Below, piece after piece: positions 36,402 through 44,986 of a stretch of 64,000 bases of DNA. Origin of the DNA: Ralstonia pickettii (lineage in GTDB: Bacteria; Pseudomonadota; Gammaproteobacteria; Burkholderiales; Burkholderiaceae); NCBI RefSeq assembly GCF_000607165.1, contig NZ_JFZG01000009.1:1-64000 (forward strand), read 5' to 3'. The translations under genes were made by a program, and so were the position numbers. Numbering within the stretch: position 1 is the first letter of the stretch; each line of letters starts with the position of its first letter. The notes beneath the pieces are model-generated. The model worked only from the letters and a program-made list of their open reading frames with translations. It was not told the DNA's origin and searched no databases.

Positions 36402-37667
36402 ATGGACAGGCAAGGCACGCAAACGCAGGGGATGTCCCGCGATCGGCTCGCACGGGTCGAGCGCTTCATCGATGACGCTTACATTGCGACGGGCAAGCTG
36501 CCCGGCGCGCTCGTCCAGGTATGGCGGCGCGGCGAACTGGCCTTGAACTCCGTGCTGGGCCTGGCCGACCGCGAGCGCCAGGTGCCGCTGGCCGAAGACT
36601 CGATTTTCCGCATCTACTCGATGACCAAGCCCATCACGTCGGTGGCGTTCATGATGCTGGTGGAGGAATGCAAGGTCGCGCTGGACGATCCGGTCAGCAA
36701 GTTCATCCCCGCGTGGGCGAACCTGGGCGTGCACGCCGGCGGCTTCATGGAGGGCTTCCAGTCGCGCCCGGTCAAACGCCCCATGCGCATGGTCGACCTG
36801 CTGCGCCACACCTCCGGCCTGACCTATGGCTTCCACCAGAACACGAATATCGACGCGGCGTACCGCCGGCTGAAGCTGGGCGACATCGCCACCGATGGCA
36901 CGCTCGACGAGATGATCGAAAAGCTGGCCGGCGTGCCGCTGGAGTTCTCTCCGGGCGACGCGTGGAACTACTCCGTCTCCACCGATGTGCTCGGCTACCT
37001 GGTCGGCAAGATCAGCGGCATCCCGTTCGAGACGTTCCTGAAGGAGCGGATTTTCGACCCGCTTGGCATGGTCGATACGGCCTTTCATGTGCCGGAAGAG
37101 AAGGCGTCGCGCCTCTGCGCATGCTATGCCGTGGGGGCGATGGGGTCGAAGACGGTGTCCGATCGTGGGCCGGTCTTGCAGGACGATCCGCGCGCCAGCC
37201 CGTACCTGAAGCCGCTCAGCTTCATTTCTGGCGGTGGCGGTTTGGTTTCTACCGCAGCGGACTACCTGCGCTTCTCACGCATGCTGCTGCAGGGCGGCGA
37301 GCTGGATGGCGTGCGCCTGCTGGGGCCGAAAACGCTGGCGTTGATGACGGCCAACCATCTGCCGGGCGGGCGCGACATGTCGAGCCTATCGTCGCCTTCG
37401 ATGTTCAGCGAGGCAGCCTATGACGGCGTGGGGTTCGGGCTGGGCTTTGCAACCACGATCTCCCAGGCGGCCACGTTGATTCCCGGCAGCACGGGCGATT
37501 TCTTCTGGGGCGGCGCGGCTGGCACCTTCTTCTGGGTGGACCCGCAGGAGGATCTGATCGGCCTGTTCCTGACGCAGGTCCTGCCGTCGTCTGCTTACCC
37601 CGTGCGTCGGCAATTGCGCACGCTTGTCTATAGCGCGATCACGGATGTAGGTGGCGCGGCGCGTTGA
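36402..37667 (+). CDS. Serine hydrolase of the beta-lactamase/EstB family
   Basis: The 421-residue class-C-like fold has the catalytic SMTK (Ser-x-x-Lys) in IYSMTKPITS, the Tyr motif in NYSVSTDVLGYLVGK and a WGGAAGTFFWVDP region where lactamases have the K-T-G box. Such EstB-like enzymes are usually carboxylesterases, not true beta-lactamases. There is no signal peptide, so it is probably cytosolic. An AAGGAGAAGG site directly precedes ATG 36402. Divergent LysR regulator. Confidence 0.9.
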   Translation: MDRQGTQTQGMSRDRLARVERFIDDAYIATGKLPGALVQVWRRGELALNSVLGLADRERQVPLAEDSIFRIYSMTKPITSVAFMMLVEECKVALDDPVSKFIPAWANLGVHAGGFMEGFQSRPVKRPMRMVDLLRHTSGLTYGFHQNTNIDAAYRRLKLGDIATDGTLDEMIEKLAGVPLEFSPGDAWNYSVSTDVLGYLVGKISGIPFETFLKERIFDPLGMVDTAFHVPEEKASRLCACYAVGAMGSKTVSDRGPVLQDDPRASPYLKPLSFISGGGGLVSTAADYLRFSRMLLQGGELDGVRLLGPKTLALMTANHLPGGRDMSSLSSPSMFSEAAYDGVGFGLGFATTISQAATLIPGSTGDFFWGGAAGTFFWVDPQEDLIGLFLTQVLPSSAYPVRRQLRTLVYSAITDVGGAAR

Positions 37668-37681
37668 GCCCGCGTTGACCA

Positions 37682-37715
37682 TCAAGGCGGCGGAGCATTC
37701 CGCGCCGCCGCCTGA
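37682..37715. terminator. Hairpin between convergent genes
   Basis: TCAAGGCGGCGG (37682-37693) pairs with CCGCCGCCTGA (37705-37715) with a single bulge and an 11-nt loop. There is no clear T run, so it is a possible terminator for either flanking gene. Confidence 0.4.
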
Positions 37716-37738
37716 TCATCACGTCGATTAAACGCCGA

Positions 37739-39271
37739 TCAAACGTCGAACCGGACGCCCTGCGCCAGCGGCAGCGCGCCGCTGTAGTTGACGGTGTTGG
37801 TGGCGCGGCGCATGTAACCCTTCCATGCGTCCGAGCCGGATTCGCGGCCGCCGCCGGTTTCCTTCTCGCCGCCGAATGCACCGCCGATCTCGGCGCCCGA
37901 TGTGCCGATGTTGACGTTGGCAATGCCGCAGTCGCTGCCCGCCGACGACATGAAGCGCTCGGCATCGCTCAGGTTTGCCGTGAAGATGGCGGACGACAGG
38001 CCCTGCGGCACGCCGTTCTGGATGGCGATGGCCTGCTCGGTGTCGCCGTCATACGTCACGACATAGAGGATCGGTGCGAAGGTCTCGCTTTCCATCACCT
38101 TCGTCGGCTTCGGCATTTTGACCAGCGCGGGGCGCACGTACCAGGCGTCGGTGCCCAGGTCTTCGCGCACGCGCTCGCCACCCAGTACTTCGCCCCCTTC
38201 AGCGCGGGCCTGCGCCAGTGCCTGCTGCATGCCGTCGAAGGCAGCCTGGTCGATCAACGGGCCGACCAGCATGCCGTCCGCCAGCGGGTCGCCAATCGCA
38301 ATGCTCTGGTAGATCTTTTCCAGACGGGCGAGGAGTGTGTCGGCCACCGAGCGGTGCACGATCAGGCGGCGCAACGACGTGCAGCGTTGGCCCGCCGTGC
38401 CAACGGCGGCAAAGGTGATGGCGCGTGCCGCCAGTTCCAGATCCGCCGAAGGCGTGACGATCATCGCGTTGTTGCCGCCCAGCTCCAGGATCGAGCGGCC
38501 AAAGCGTTCCGCCACTTTCACGCCCACCTGACGGCCCATGCGCGTCGAGCCCGTGGCGCTGACGATCGGCACAAGGTGGCTGGCAACCAGCGCTTCGCCC
38601 ACATCGCGCCCGCCGATCAGCAGTTGGCTCAGCCCGGCAGGAATGGCCCCTGGCTTTTCCGCATTGAACGCGTCGACAACCTGCTGCATCAGGTGCTGGC
38701 AAGCAATGGCCGTCAGCGGTGTCTTCTCCGACGGCTTCCACACGATGGCGTTGCCGCACACCAGGGCCAGCGCAGCGTTCCACGACCACACCGCCACCGG
38801 AAAGTTGAACGCCGAGATGATGCCCACCACCCCCATCGGATGCCAGGTTTCCATCATGCGGTGCCCAGGGCGCTCGCTGGCGATGGTCAAGCCATGCAGT
38901 TGCCGCGACAGACCGACGGCAAAGTCGCAGATGTCGATCATCTCCTGCACTTCGCCCAGGCCCTCGGAGGTGATCTTGCCTGCCTCCAGTGAGACCAGTT
39001 CGCCAAGCGCTGCCTTGTGCGTGCGCAGGACCTCGCCCAGGCGGCGCACCAGTTCTCCGCGCACGGGTGCCGGCACGGTACGCCATGCCAGATACGCCTG
39101 ATGCGCGCCCTGGATGGCAGCCTCGGCCTCGCTGGCGGTATGCGATTTCACGGTCGCCAATACCGCGCCATCGCGCGGGGCGCGGCTCGTCCAGTCCGAC
39201 CCTTCGTAGGCCTTCAGGTCCAGGCCGAGGGCCTTCAGTACGGTCTGCAATCGTGTTCGTGAATCTGACAT
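37739..39271 (-). CDS. amaB: Alpha-aminoadipate-semialdehyde dehydrogenase (ALDH7, AmaB type)
   Basis: The 510-residue NAD(P)-dependent aldehyde dehydrogenase oxidises L-2-aminoadipate 6-semialdehyde (in equilibrium with Delta1-piperideine-6-carboxylate) to L-2-aminoadipate. The ALDH7/antiquitin subgroup is marked by AVGTAGQRCTSLRRLIVH (catalytic Cys), ETFAPILYV, GSDCGIANVNIGTSGAEIGG and GGGRESGSDAWKGYMRR; ELGGNNAMIV carries the catalytic Glu. It is the last gene of the minus-strand transporter/oxidase cluster, 65 bases after the binding-protein gene. The start at MSDSRTRL (39271) follows the family. Confidence 0.9.
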   Translation of the reverse strand: MSDSRTRLQTVLKALGLDLKAYEGSDWTSRAPRDGAVLATVKSHTASEAEAAIQGAHQAYLAWRTVPAPVRGELVRRLGEVLRTHKAALGELVSLEAGKITSEGLGEVQEMIDICDFAVGLSRQLHGLTIASERPGHRMMETWHPMGVVGIISAFNFPVAVWSWNAALALVCGNAIVWKPSEKTPLTAIACQHLMQQVVDAFNAEKPGAIPAGLSQLLIGGRDVGEALVASHLVPIVSATGSTRMGRQVGVKVAERFGRSILELGGNNAMIVTPSADLELAARAITFAAVGTAGQRCTSLRRLIVHRSVADTLLARLEKIYQSIAIGDPLADGMLVGPLIDQAAFDGMQQALAQARAEGGEVLGGERVREDLGTDAWYVRPALVKMPKPTKVMESETFAPILYVVTYDGDTEQAIAIQNGVPQGLSSAIFTANLSDAERFMSSAGSDCGIANVNIGTSGAEIGGAFGGEKETGGGRESGSDAWKGYMRRATNTVNYSGALPLAQGVRFDV

Positions 39272-39336
39272 GGCGCGAATCCTTGCTGTTCTTTCGTGTT
39301 CAATCAAAAAACTGTTGCGTTGCGGCAGCGCTCAAC

Positions 39337-40401
39337 TCAACGCTCGACGGTGCGGTTCCAGCGCTTGCTCCACTCGGGGCGTTCGGCGTTGATCACGTCC
39401 CAGTCCAGGGCAACGGCCGTCTTCAGGATGTTGTTCATCTTGTTCTGCTCGTCCGCCGCCTTGCCCTTGAGCGGCGCCTTGGGGTTGACTGGATTGTAGG
39501 AGCCGTTTTCCATGGCGAGCGCCTGGGCCTCGGGGCTGATCAGGTAGTCCGCCAGCTTCTGCGCCAGATCGGCATCCGGGTTGTTGGCCAGCACGCACTG
39601 CGCCGTCAGCAGAACGACGGCGCCTTCCTTGGGGGCGACGAATTCCATCGGGATGCCCTTGGACTTCATCAGCTCGACCTGCGTGAGCGTGTAGGGAAAC
39701 AGCGCGGCATCGCCGGCCTGCATCATCTCCACCACCTTCGACGAGTTGGGGATGTACTCGACCACGTTCGGGCCGATGGTGGTGGGCCATGCCTTGAAGG
39801 CCGGATCGACGTTCTTTTCAGTGCCGCCCTTGAGGCGGTTGAACATCAGGAAGGCATCCAGCCCAAACGACGAAGCCGGCATGGATTGCACGACCACCTT
39901 GCCCTTGTATTTCGGGTCAGCCAGATCGCCCCACGAGGTCGGCGGCGTCCAGCCCTTGTCGGCAAAGATCTTGGTGCTGTAGGCCAGGCCGGTCAGCCCC
40001 ATCGACAGGCCCACGGCGTAGTCCCCCTTGAGGTGGGCAATGGCGGGCACGGCCGACAGGTTGGCCGAAGGCTTGAGCTTTTCGCATAGCCCCATGCCGA
40101 TGGCGCGGAACATGACGCCGTCGTCCAGCGTCATCACGTGCATCTGCGCCTTGCCCTTGGTCGCCTGGGCCTTGGCGAGGATGTCGGTCGAGGTGCCGGG
40201 CACGACGACGACCTTGACGTTGTTGGCCTTCTCGAACGGCGGGAATACGAACTGCGTGTAGGTGCGTTCCATGTTGCCGCCGTTCATGCCGATGTACAGC
40301 GTCTTGGTTTCGGCGTGGGCGGCGCCGGCGGCGAGCAGCGCGGTTCCGGCAGCCGCTGCAATGATGGACGTGAACGATGTTTTCGCGTGTTTCACAAGCA
40401 T
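39337..40401 (-). CDS. ABC transporter periplasmic binding protein (PotD-like)
   Basis: The 354-residue protein has a signal peptide with core SIIAAAAGTALLAAGAAHA (cleavage AHA|E), then an extracellular solute-binding fold of the spermidine/putrescine/opine group (LYIGMNGGNMERTYTQFVFPPF, shown as ends; SWGDLADPKYKGKVVV). It would deliver the substrate to the permeases and ATPase encoded upstream. The ligand is unknown; genomic context points to a lysine-derived amino or imino acid. AGGAG lies seven bases upstream of ATG 40401. Confidence 0.88.
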   Translation of the reverse strand: MLVKHAKTSFTSIIAAAAGTALLAAGAAHAETKTLYIGMNGGNMERTYTQFVFPPFEKANNVKVVVVPGTSTDILAKAQATKGKAQMHVMTLDDGVMFRAIGMGLCEKLKPSANLSAVPAIAHLKGDYAVGLSMGLTGLAYSTKIFADKGWTPPTSWGDLADPKYKGKVVVQSMPASSFGLDAFLMFNRLKGGTEKNVDPAFKAWPTTIGPNVVEYIPNSSKVVEMMQAGDAALFPYTLTQVELMKSKGIPMEFVAPKEGAVVLLTAQCVLANNPDADLAQKLADYLISPEAQALAMENGSYNPVNPKAPLKGKAADEQNKMNNILKTAVALDWDVINAERPEWSKRWNRTVER

Positions 40402-40427
40402 GGTGGTCTCCTGGGGCATCAAGTGCA

Positions 40428-41561
40428 TCAAGCTGCGGGTTGCAGAAAGCGTTGGATGGAAAAGGGTTCGATCGGCGTGGTGGTGCGGCCTTCGGCAATC
40501 AGCTCGGCCATGACATCGCCCACGCCTGGCCCGAGCTGGAAGCCGGCGCCGGCAAAGCCAAAGGCGTGGAACAGGCCGGGGCGGCGGGCACTGGGCCCAA
40601 TCACGGGCTGGTCGTCGGGCAGGTTGCCTTCCGTGCCGCTCCACGTGCGGATGATGTGGGCGCCCGTGAGTTGTGGCAGCAGGGCAGCCAACTGCGGCAA
40701 CTGGCGCAGGATCGCCACGTGCGACGAGCGCGCGCGCTGGTCGTCCAATACGTAGCCGCGCCCGCCGCCGAATACCACATTGCCGCGCCGCACCTGCCGG
40801 CAGTAGATGCCGCCGCCTTCCACGCCCAGGCTCCAGGGCAGGAAAAACGGCAGCGGCTCGGTCACGCCCATGGTGGGCGGGATGGTGAACATCGGCACGG
40901 GCTCGCCCCACTGCGCTGCAAACTGCGCTGCCCAGGCGCCGGCGCAGTTGACGAGCGCGGAGGCTTTGACCTCCAGATCGCGGTCATGCTGCCGTGCATG
41001 AATGACGAAGCGGGCGCCATCGTGCTCGACCGATTGCACCGGCGCGTGCTCGCGCACATCGGCGCCTGCCGCGTGCGCCGCGCGCGCAAATGCGGGCGAC
41101 AGCAGGCGCGGATTGGCCTGCCCGTCTTCAGGGCACAGCGAGCCGCCGACGATCTGATCGCCGCCCATCGGAAAATATTTCTGCAGCGCAGCCTGGCCTT
41201 CAATGAGCTGCAACCCGAGGCCAAAGCCCTCGCTGCGTGCTGCATAGCTGGCCAGCGATTCCATGTCAGCCACGCAACGAGCGATCTTGAAGTGCCCGCT
41301 GCGCTCGTACTCGGCCTCGGTGCCGATCAACTCGGTCAGACGCCCCCAGATCTGGTGCGAACGCTGGGCCAGCGGCAATTGCTCAATGGAGCGCCCCTGA
41401 CGCCGCACACCGCCAAAATTGACGCCGCTTGAGCGCGAACCGCACAGGTCGCGCTCGAGCAACGTGACGGCCAGCCCGCGCCGGCGCAGGAACAGCGCGG
41501 TGGCGCTGCCCATGATGCCGCCGCCGATGATGGCCACGTCGCACGCAAGCTGCTCACGCAT
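40428..41561 (-). CDS. FAD-dependent imino/amino-acid dehydrogenase, catalytic subunit (LhpB/HcnC/OoxB-like)
   Basis: The 377-residue member of the DAO-type FAD oxidoreductases has an N-terminal dinucleotide motif VAIIGGGIMGSATALFLRRR, SSGVNFGGVRRQG near the flavin, a C-terminal GTEGNLPDDQPVIGP and FGFAGAGFQLGPGVGDVMAELI. In D-hydroxyproline dehydrogenase, opine oxidases and HCN synthase this subunit holds the substrate site. It overlaps the alpha-subunit gene by eight bases. I infer it oxidises pipecolate or a lysine-derived opine, because downstream products match. Confidence 0.85.
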   Translation of the reverse strand: MREQLACDVAIIGGGIMGSATALFLRRRGLAVTLLERDLCGSRSSGVNFGGVRRQGRSIEQLPLAQRSHQIWGRLTELIGTEAEYERSGHFKIARCVADMESLASYAARSEGFGLGLQLIEGQAALQKYFPMGGDQIVGGSLCPEDGQANPRLLSPAFARAAHAAGADVREHAPVQSVEHDGARFVIHARQHDRDLEVKASALVNCAGAWAAQFAAQWGEPVPMFTIPPTMGVTEPLPFFLPWSLGVEGGGIYCRQVRRGNVVFGGGRGYVLDDQRARSSHVAILRQLPQLAALLPQLTGAHIIRTWSGTEGNLPDDQPVIGPSARRPGLFHAFGFAGAGFQLGPGVGDVMAELIAEGRTTTPIEPFSIQRFLQPAA

Positions 41562-42984
41562 GGTGGCTCTCCGGTTCGCTTGCCTCGGTCACATCCAGCG
41601 GTAGCGGCTTGATCGGTGCCTGGCCGCGCAACCGGCCCACTTGCGCCAGCGGAACGGACTGCGCGTGCGCCAGGATTTCCGCTGCCGCTGCGCCGCACAT
41701 CCGGCCCTGGCAGCGGCCCATGCCCACCCGGCACAGCGCCTTCAGCCGGTTCAGCTCGTGCACGCCGCATTCCGCTGCCGTCTGGCGCAGAGTGCCTGCG
41801 GTGACGTTTTCGCAGCGGCATACGACCAGGTCGTCGCTGGCGTGCGCGGCCCAGTCATCGGGAAAGGGGAAGGCCACTTCCAGCGCGTGGCGGAACCGCT
41901 CGATCTTCTGCAGACGCTGGCGCAGCGCAGCCAAGCGATTGGTGTCGACGGTGATTTGCCGATCCTGCAACAGGGCGAGCGCCGCCAATTCGCCCGAGTA
42001 CTCGGCTGCATCGGCGCCCATGATGCCCGCGCCATCGCCTGCCAGATACACGCCCGCGACCGAGCTGCGCCGCATGGCGTCGATGCGCGGCACATGGCAG
42101 CGGTGCAGTGCAGAAAACTCGAACGCGCAGCCCAGCAGATCGGCGAGCTGTGTTTCGGGCCGCAGTGCGTAACCCATGCCCACAGCGGAGCAAGCCGTGC
42201 GTTGTTCGCGGCCGGCGCTGTCTTGCCAGACGAGGTGCTCCAATGCCGCATCGCCTTCCGCGCGCAGCAAACGCACGCCGTGATGCATGGGGATGCCGTG
42301 CAGCTTGAGCCAGCCCACCAGCGCCATGCCCTTGGCCATGACGCCAGGCTGGCCCAGCATGGCCGGCGCCGCCTTGTAGCGCGCGGTGGCCGGGGCAGTG
42401 TCCAGCACCGCCACGACGTTTGCGCCGGCCTTGGCGTACTGGCAGGCCACCAGATACAGCAGCGGGCCGGTGCCTGCAAACACGACGGCATCGCCAATCG
42501 CGCAGCCCTGGTACTTGAGCGCGACTTGCGCGCCGCCCAGCGTATAGACGCCCGGCAGTGTCCAACCCGGGATCGGCAGCACACGGTCTGTGGCGCCGGT
42601 GGCGACAATCACATCGCGCCAGGGCAGGCTGCTGACCGCGCGCGTAGGCACATGCAGCAGGTCGAGCAGATCGGGCTGGGCATTCCACACCAGGGTCTGC
42701 GGGTGGTAATCGATCTGTGGCTGGAGCTGGTCAAAGGCGGCATGTACGGCCTGCGCACGCGCGGCTTCGGTGCCGTACAGATCGGCCGCGCTCCGGGCAA
42801 AGCCATCCGGCTGGCGGCGATAGATCTGACCGCCGGCGCGCGGAGCCTCATCCAGCACGATGGGCTTGAGGCCGTGCGCCAGCAGCGTCTGCGCCGCACG
42901 CACACCTGCCGGCCCCGCACCGATGATGACTGGCGGCAGATCCGCCTGCGACTGGCGCTGCAGCGTGGGGGCGGGTTGCGTCAT
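41554..42984 (-). CDS. NAD/FAD oxidoreductase subunit with BFD-type [2Fe-2S] domain (LhpF/HcnB/OoxA-like)
   Basis: The 476-residue protein has two dinucleotide-binding regions (VIIGAGPAGVRAAQTL and VVFAGTGPLLYLVACQYAK), the VIVATGATDRVLPIPGWTLPG stretch typical of this family (shown as ends VIVATGA and GWTLPG) and a C-terminal BFD-like cluster site: VCRC near residue 395, then LCRVGMGRCQGRMCG. It passes electrons from the catalytic subunit. The start at 42984 overlaps the 2Fe-2S gene stop (ATGA) and decides against a longer ORF. Confidence 0.88.
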   Translation of the reverse strand: MTQPAPTLQRQSQADLPPVIIGAGPAGVRAAQTLLAHGLKPIVLDEAPRAGGQIYRRQPDGFARSAADLYGTEAARAQAVHAAFDQLQPQIDYHPQTLVWNAQPDLLDLLHVPTRAVSSLPWRDVIVATGATDRVLPIPGWTLPGVYTLGGAQVALKYQGCAIGDAVVFAGTGPLLYLVACQYAKAGANVVAVLDTAPATARYKAAPAMLGQPGVMAKGMALVGWLKLHGIPMHHGVRLLRAEGDAALEHLVWQDSAGREQRTACSAVGMGYALRPETQLADLLGCAFEFSALHRCHVPRIDAMRRSSVAGVYLAGDGAGIMGADAAEYSGELAALALLQDRQITVDTNRLAALRQRLQKIERFRHALEVAFPFPDDWAAHASDDLVVCRCENVTAGTLRQTAAECGVHELNRLKALCRVGMGRCQGRMCGAAAAEILAHAQSVPLAQVGRLRGQAPIKPLPLDVTEASEPESHHA

Positions 42985-43310
42985 CACGCGGCTCCCTCGC
43001 TGCCAGCCGGTTGCGTGCAGATGTGCATGCCGGGTTCGATCATGGTCTGGCACGCGCGCAGCGATTTGCCATCGGCCAGACGCACCCAGCAGTCCTGGCA
43101 CGCGCCCATCAGGCAGAAACCGGCGCGCGGCTGCTGGCTGAATTCGTTCAAGCGCAACTGGCGTGTTTGCGTGAGCACAGCCGTCAGGACGGTGTCGCCG
43201 GCAAGCGCTTCGGCGGGGCGGCCATCCAGCACGAAGGGCACCGCGGGGCGGTTGCGCTCTTTGAGGCGCTGGAGCTGCGCGCGGGCCGATGGATTTGCAG
43301 GAGCGTTCAT
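42984..43310 (-). CDS. Small [2Fe-2S] ferredoxin-like subunit (HcnA/LhpE-like)
   Basis: The 108-residue protein has the plant-type ferredoxin cluster motif GFCLMGACQDCWV plus a fourth Cys (LRACQTM). In HcnABC-type complexes this is the third subunit, relaying electrons toward the respiratory chain. It is translationally coupled with the next gene (ATGA), so the three genes encode one heterotrimer. Confidence 0.88.
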   Translation of the reverse strand: MNAPANPSARAQLQRLKERNRPAVPFVLDGRPAEALAGDTVLTAVLTQTRQLRLNEFSQQPRAGFCLMGACQDCWVRLADGKSLRACQTMIEPGMHICTQPAGSEGAA

Positions 43311-43323
43311 CGTGATCTGTGTC

Positions 43324-44118
43324 TCAATGCTTGCCGATCAGAATGCGGTCCAGGCCGTAGACCTTGTCCAGCAGCAGCATCAGCGCGAGCGTGAGGAAGA
43401 CGATCAGCGCCGAGACGGCGGCCATCATCGGGTCGAGCGATTCCGTGGCGTACATGTACATGCGCACCGGCAGCGTGACGGTGGCGGGCGACACCACGAA
43501 GATCGACATGGTCAGTTCATCAAAGCTGTTGATGAAGGCCAGCAGCCACCCGCCCGTGATGCCCGGCAGGATCATCGGCAACGTCATGCGGCGGAACACC
43601 GTGAAGCTGCTCGCACCCAGCGAATAAGCGGCGTGCTCGACCGAGTGGTCAAAGCCCACCAGCGCTGCCATCACCAGCCGCATGGTGTACGGCGTGACGA
43701 TCAGTGCATGGGCGAAGATCAGCCAGCCGAAGCTGCCTTGCCCGCCCACCAGCGAGAACATGCGCAGCAGCGCCACGCCCAGCACCAGGTGCGGAATGAT
43801 CAGCGGTGACAGAAACACGCCTTGCAAATACTGCAGCCCCGGCGCGCGGTAGCGGACGATGGCCATGGCGGCCGGCACTGCCAGCGCGGTAGACAGCGTG
43901 GCCGCCGCCAGGCCCAGCCACAGACTGTTCCAGAACGATTGCACGAAGTCGGGGTGATGCAGCACCTGATCGAACCAGCGCAGCGAGAAATGATGGGTCG
44001 GCAGTGTGAGCGTTTCTTCAGGCGTGAAGGCGACGATGCACACGATCACCAGCGGTGCCAGCATGAAGATGATGACGAGCGCGTTGAAGATGAGCGCGAG
44101 CGGTCCGTTCTTTTGCAT
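43324..44118 (-). CDS. ABC transporter permease (PotC-like)
   Basis: The 264-residue inner-membrane protein has six hydrophobic segments and the permease EAA-type loop EHAAYSLGASSFTVFRRMTLPMILPG (shown as ends EHAAYSLGA and PMILPG). It is the second permease of a polyamine/opine-type importer. AAGGAG lies about eight bases before the ATG at 44118. The gene is 13 bases upstream of the 2Fe-2S subunit gene, linking uptake to oxidation. Confidence 0.9.
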   Translation of the reverse strand: MQKNGPLALIFNALVIIFMLAPLVIVCIVAFTPEETLTLPTHHFSLRWFDQVLHHPDFVQSFWNSLWLGLAAATLSTALAVPAAMAIVRYRAPGLQYLQGVFLSPLIIPHLVLGVALLRMFSLVGGQGSFGWLIFAHALIVTPYTMRLVMAALVGFDHSVEHAAYSLGASSFTVFRRMTLPMILPGITGGWLLAFINSFDELTMSIFVVSPATVTLPVRMYMYATESLDPMMAAVSALIVFLTLALMLLLDKVYGLDRILIGKH

Positions 44119-44128
44119 GTGCGCTCCT

Positions 44129-44986
44129 TCAGCCCAGCGTTCTTTTGTAGCGCCCTTCAATCATGCGGTTCCAGCCCAGCATGATGACGAGGTTGGCCGC
44201 CAGCAGAATCAGCGCGATGGCTGCGCCCAGCGGCCAGTTCAGTTCGTTCAGGTATTCGTCGTAGATGAGCGTGGCGACCATCTTCACGCGGCGCCCGCCC
44301 AGCAGGCCCGGAATGGCGAATGAGCTGGCCGCCAGGCCGAACACGATCAGGCTGCCCGACAGAATGCCCGGCATGACCTGCGGCAGCACCACGCGGCGCA
44401 AGGTGGTGAAGTGCGATGCGGACAATGACAGCGCGGCGTTTTCCACCCACGGGTCGAGCTTTTGCAGCGAGGTCCACACCGGGATGACCATGAACGGCAG
44501 CATCACGTGCACCAGCGCAATCACGACGGCCGTCTCGTTGTACAGCAGCTTGACCGGGCCGATGCCAACGGCCTTGAACGCGGCGTTGATCAGGCCTTCG
44601 GGCCCGAGCAGCATGCTCCAGCCGAAGGCGCGCACCACGACCGAGATCAGCAGCGGCGCGAGAATGACGAGCAGAAAGATCGAACGCCACGGCTTGCGCA
44701 TCCGGCTCAGGATGTAGGCCTCGGGCGCGCCAATCAGGATGCAGACCAGCGTCACGAGTGCCGAGACGCGCAGCGTGCGCCAGAAGATCTCGTAGTAGTA
44801 CGGGTCTTGCACCACGTGCAGGTAGTGCACGAACGTGAAGGTGCCCGCAATGGGGCCCTTGTCGGCATCGAACACGTTGAACGACAAAATCACGCTCAGC
44901 GCGAGCGGCACGAACAGCATCACGGCAAAGAGGGCCAGCGCTGGGCCGGTCATGCTCCATGGCACCCAGGTCGGTCTGCGGCTCAT
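44129..44986 (-). CDS. ABC transporter permease (PotB-like)
   Basis: The 285-residue inner-membrane permease has about six transmembrane helices, starting with LALFAVMLFVPLALSVILSF, and the ATPase-coupling loop ENAALSLSASHFTTLRRVVL near residue 195. The ATG at 44986 overlaps the ATPase gene stop (ATGA). It pairs with the PotC-like permease downstream. Confidence 0.9.
   Translation of the reverse strand: MSRRPTWVPWSMTGPALALFAVMLFVPLALSVILSFNVFDADKGPIAGTFTFVHYLHVVQDPYYYEIFWRTLRVSALVTLVCILIGAPEAYILSRMRKPWRSIFLLVILAPLLISVVVRAFGWSMLLGPEGLINAAFKAVGIGPVKLLYNETAVVIALVHVMLPFMVIPVWTSLQKLDPWVENAALSLSASHFTTLRRVVLPQVMPGILSGSLIVFGLAASSFAIPGLLGGRRVKMVATLIYDEYLNELNWPLGAAIALILLAANLVIMLGWNRMIEGRYKRTLG

Noticed and set aside
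36402-37667. True beta-lactamase (antibiotic resistance)
   Set aside because: It has no signal peptide and lacks the K-T-G box; the sequence fits EstB-like esterases of the same fold.
41641-43809. Plus-strand open frame of 722 codons
   Set aside because: Antisense to the oxidase subunit and permease genes; the composition is that of a shadow frame.
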